This document shows, piece by piece, positions 50,534-51,032 of a DNA stretch of 51,032 bases (position 1 is its first letter; each line of letters begins with the position of its first letter). Location of the stretch: the NCBI GenBank assembly GCA_040399325.1, contig JBBASJ010000009.1:1-51032 (forward strand). The letters run 5' to 3'. This DNA is from RGUW01 sp040399325 (lineage in GTDB: Bacteria > Cyanobacteriota > Cyanobacteriia > PCC-6307 > Cyanobiaceae). Made by a program: the position numbers and the translations under genes. The notes beneath the pieces were generated by a model. That model saw only the letters and a list, made by a program, of their open reading frames with translations. It was not told where the DNA came from and did no database searches.

Positions 50534-50664
50534 GTGCGCCCAACGGTGCCTACGACGAGGCCTACGACGTGCTCGAGCGTTATTACGGCGATCTGTGCTG
50601 TTCGGATGGGCGGTTGTACTACCGGATCGTTGCGCTGACAGTGGCCGATGCAGATGGGTGCTGA
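50530..50664 (+). CDS. Short paralogue of the small cluster protein, 44 aa
   Basis: Forty-four residues. Compared with the 67-residue copy at 45098, it keeps YDEAYDVLERYYGDLCCSD but has only MSAPNGA before it, losing the CC-containing first half. It ends YYRIVALTVADADGC. A stretch of 57 bases is identical in both copies. ATG overlaps the upstream stop by four bases, so the frame is kept in an operon and probably still translated. It lies directly before the broken SDR. Confidence 0.6.
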   Translation: MSAPNGAYDEAYDVLERYYGDLCCSDGRLYYRIVALTVADADGC

Positions 50665-50709
50665 GCCAGCCCTGCATCAACATGGAGAGTCTCTGAATAG
50701 CGTGCTCCG

Positions 50710-51032
50710 ATGGCCGGTTCCACCGTTCTGATCACCGGTGCCTCCAGCGGCATCGGGGCGGCCACGGCCCGGCTGCTGCTGCAGCGCGGCTGGCGGGTGA
50801 TTGCAGCGGCACGACGCGTCGAGGCCATGGCGACACGGGCGGCCGCCGGTGCGATCGTGCTGCCGCTGGATATCGGCGATTCTCACTCACGCGCGCAGCT
50901 TGCGGCCAGCGTGGCCGAACACTGCGGACACCTCGATGCGCTGGTCAACAATGCCGGTTTCGACGCGGTGGGCCCGCGCGATCGACACTGCCCTCACCGC
51001 GCCCCGGCCCAGGGCCCGCTACCTGTGCGGGC
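50710..51032 (+). pseudogene. SDR paralogue with internal deletion (runs off window)
   Basis: Starts ATG 50710 as STVLITGASSGIGAATARLL and matches the 43426 gene to LVNNAGFDAVGP. It then jumps, at a shared GGCCC, to sequence equal to the C-terminal ARAIDTALTAPRPRARYLCG region, but in another frame. Relative to the intact copy, 410 bases are missing, which removes the catalytic Ser, Tyr and Lys. The frame continues to the window end without the real C terminus. Confidence 0.8.

Overview
The window looks like chromosome from a high-GC unicellular picocyanobacterium of the Cyanobium/Synechococcus type. Lineage markers are a Ycf46-type AAA ATPase, a CAAD-domain membrane protein, Vipp1/IM30, a DUF2808 protein, an SLH-domain outer-membrane porin next to pstS, meso-diaminopimelate-type MurE, and scattered HIP1 octamers (GCGATCGC at 306, 3434, 6365 and 27035). 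Genes are packed tightly, often with 4-base ATGA or GTGA stop/start overlaps. One 100-N assembly gap lies at 13959-14058.

Region by region. 1-1861: end of trpC, then a relic HEPN/MNT pair (HEPN dead, nucleotidyltransferase intact) and a small ORF. 1993-3798: a cPLA2-like lipase. 3929-6658: housekeeping genes (rpsD with terminator, yidD, a glutaredoxin-like gene, murE). 6681-12058: a cysteine-lyase-like class V PLP enzyme, aquaporin, an AraC regulator with a pentapeptide-repeat membrane protein, DUF202 and a BASS-type transporter. 12161-14392: an arylsulfatase followed by a wrecked formylglycine-generating enzyme that contains the assembly gap. 14377-16076: two secreted proteins of unknown function, a nested palindromic site and a small membrane protein. 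16176-20366: the conserved rpmH-rnpA-PH-yidC-YceD-ycf46 block. 20417-30418: DUF2808, aroH, sppA, a DMT permease, two glycosyltransferases, DUF721, vipp1, thioredoxin, an aminotransferase, birA and CAAD.

30462-40671 is a phosphate/arsenate/fluoride neighbourhood. A coupled operon crp-phoB-phoR-cysK is followed by paired crcB genes, then arsR diverging from an arsenate-type gapdh-arsJ pair, then pstS (with a Pho box) and a porin. Together these give phosphate sensing, high-affinity phosphate capture, a surface channel, and disposal of the arsenate that enters by the same route.

40795-51032 is more accessory. It starts with a fusion of a degenerate NtrC-like AAA domain and a membrane polyferredoxin. 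Next comes a four-gene cluster (SDR, phosphoribosyltransferase, nucleoside 2-deoxyribosyltransferase, small protein), then a second nucleotidyltransferase killed by one stop codon and an AT-richer stretch without genes. A zinc-uptake locus follows (znuA plus a His/Glu-rich beta-barrel protein, diverging from znuC-znuB across a Zur-like palindrome). The window ends in a decayed, rearranged second copy of the SDR/deoxyribosyltransferase/small-protein cluster.

The best candidates for undescribed biology are the AAA-polyferredoxin fusion, the duplicated nucleoside-related cluster, and the zinc-locus barrel protein. No tRNA, rRNA, CRISPR array or intact insertion sequence was seen.
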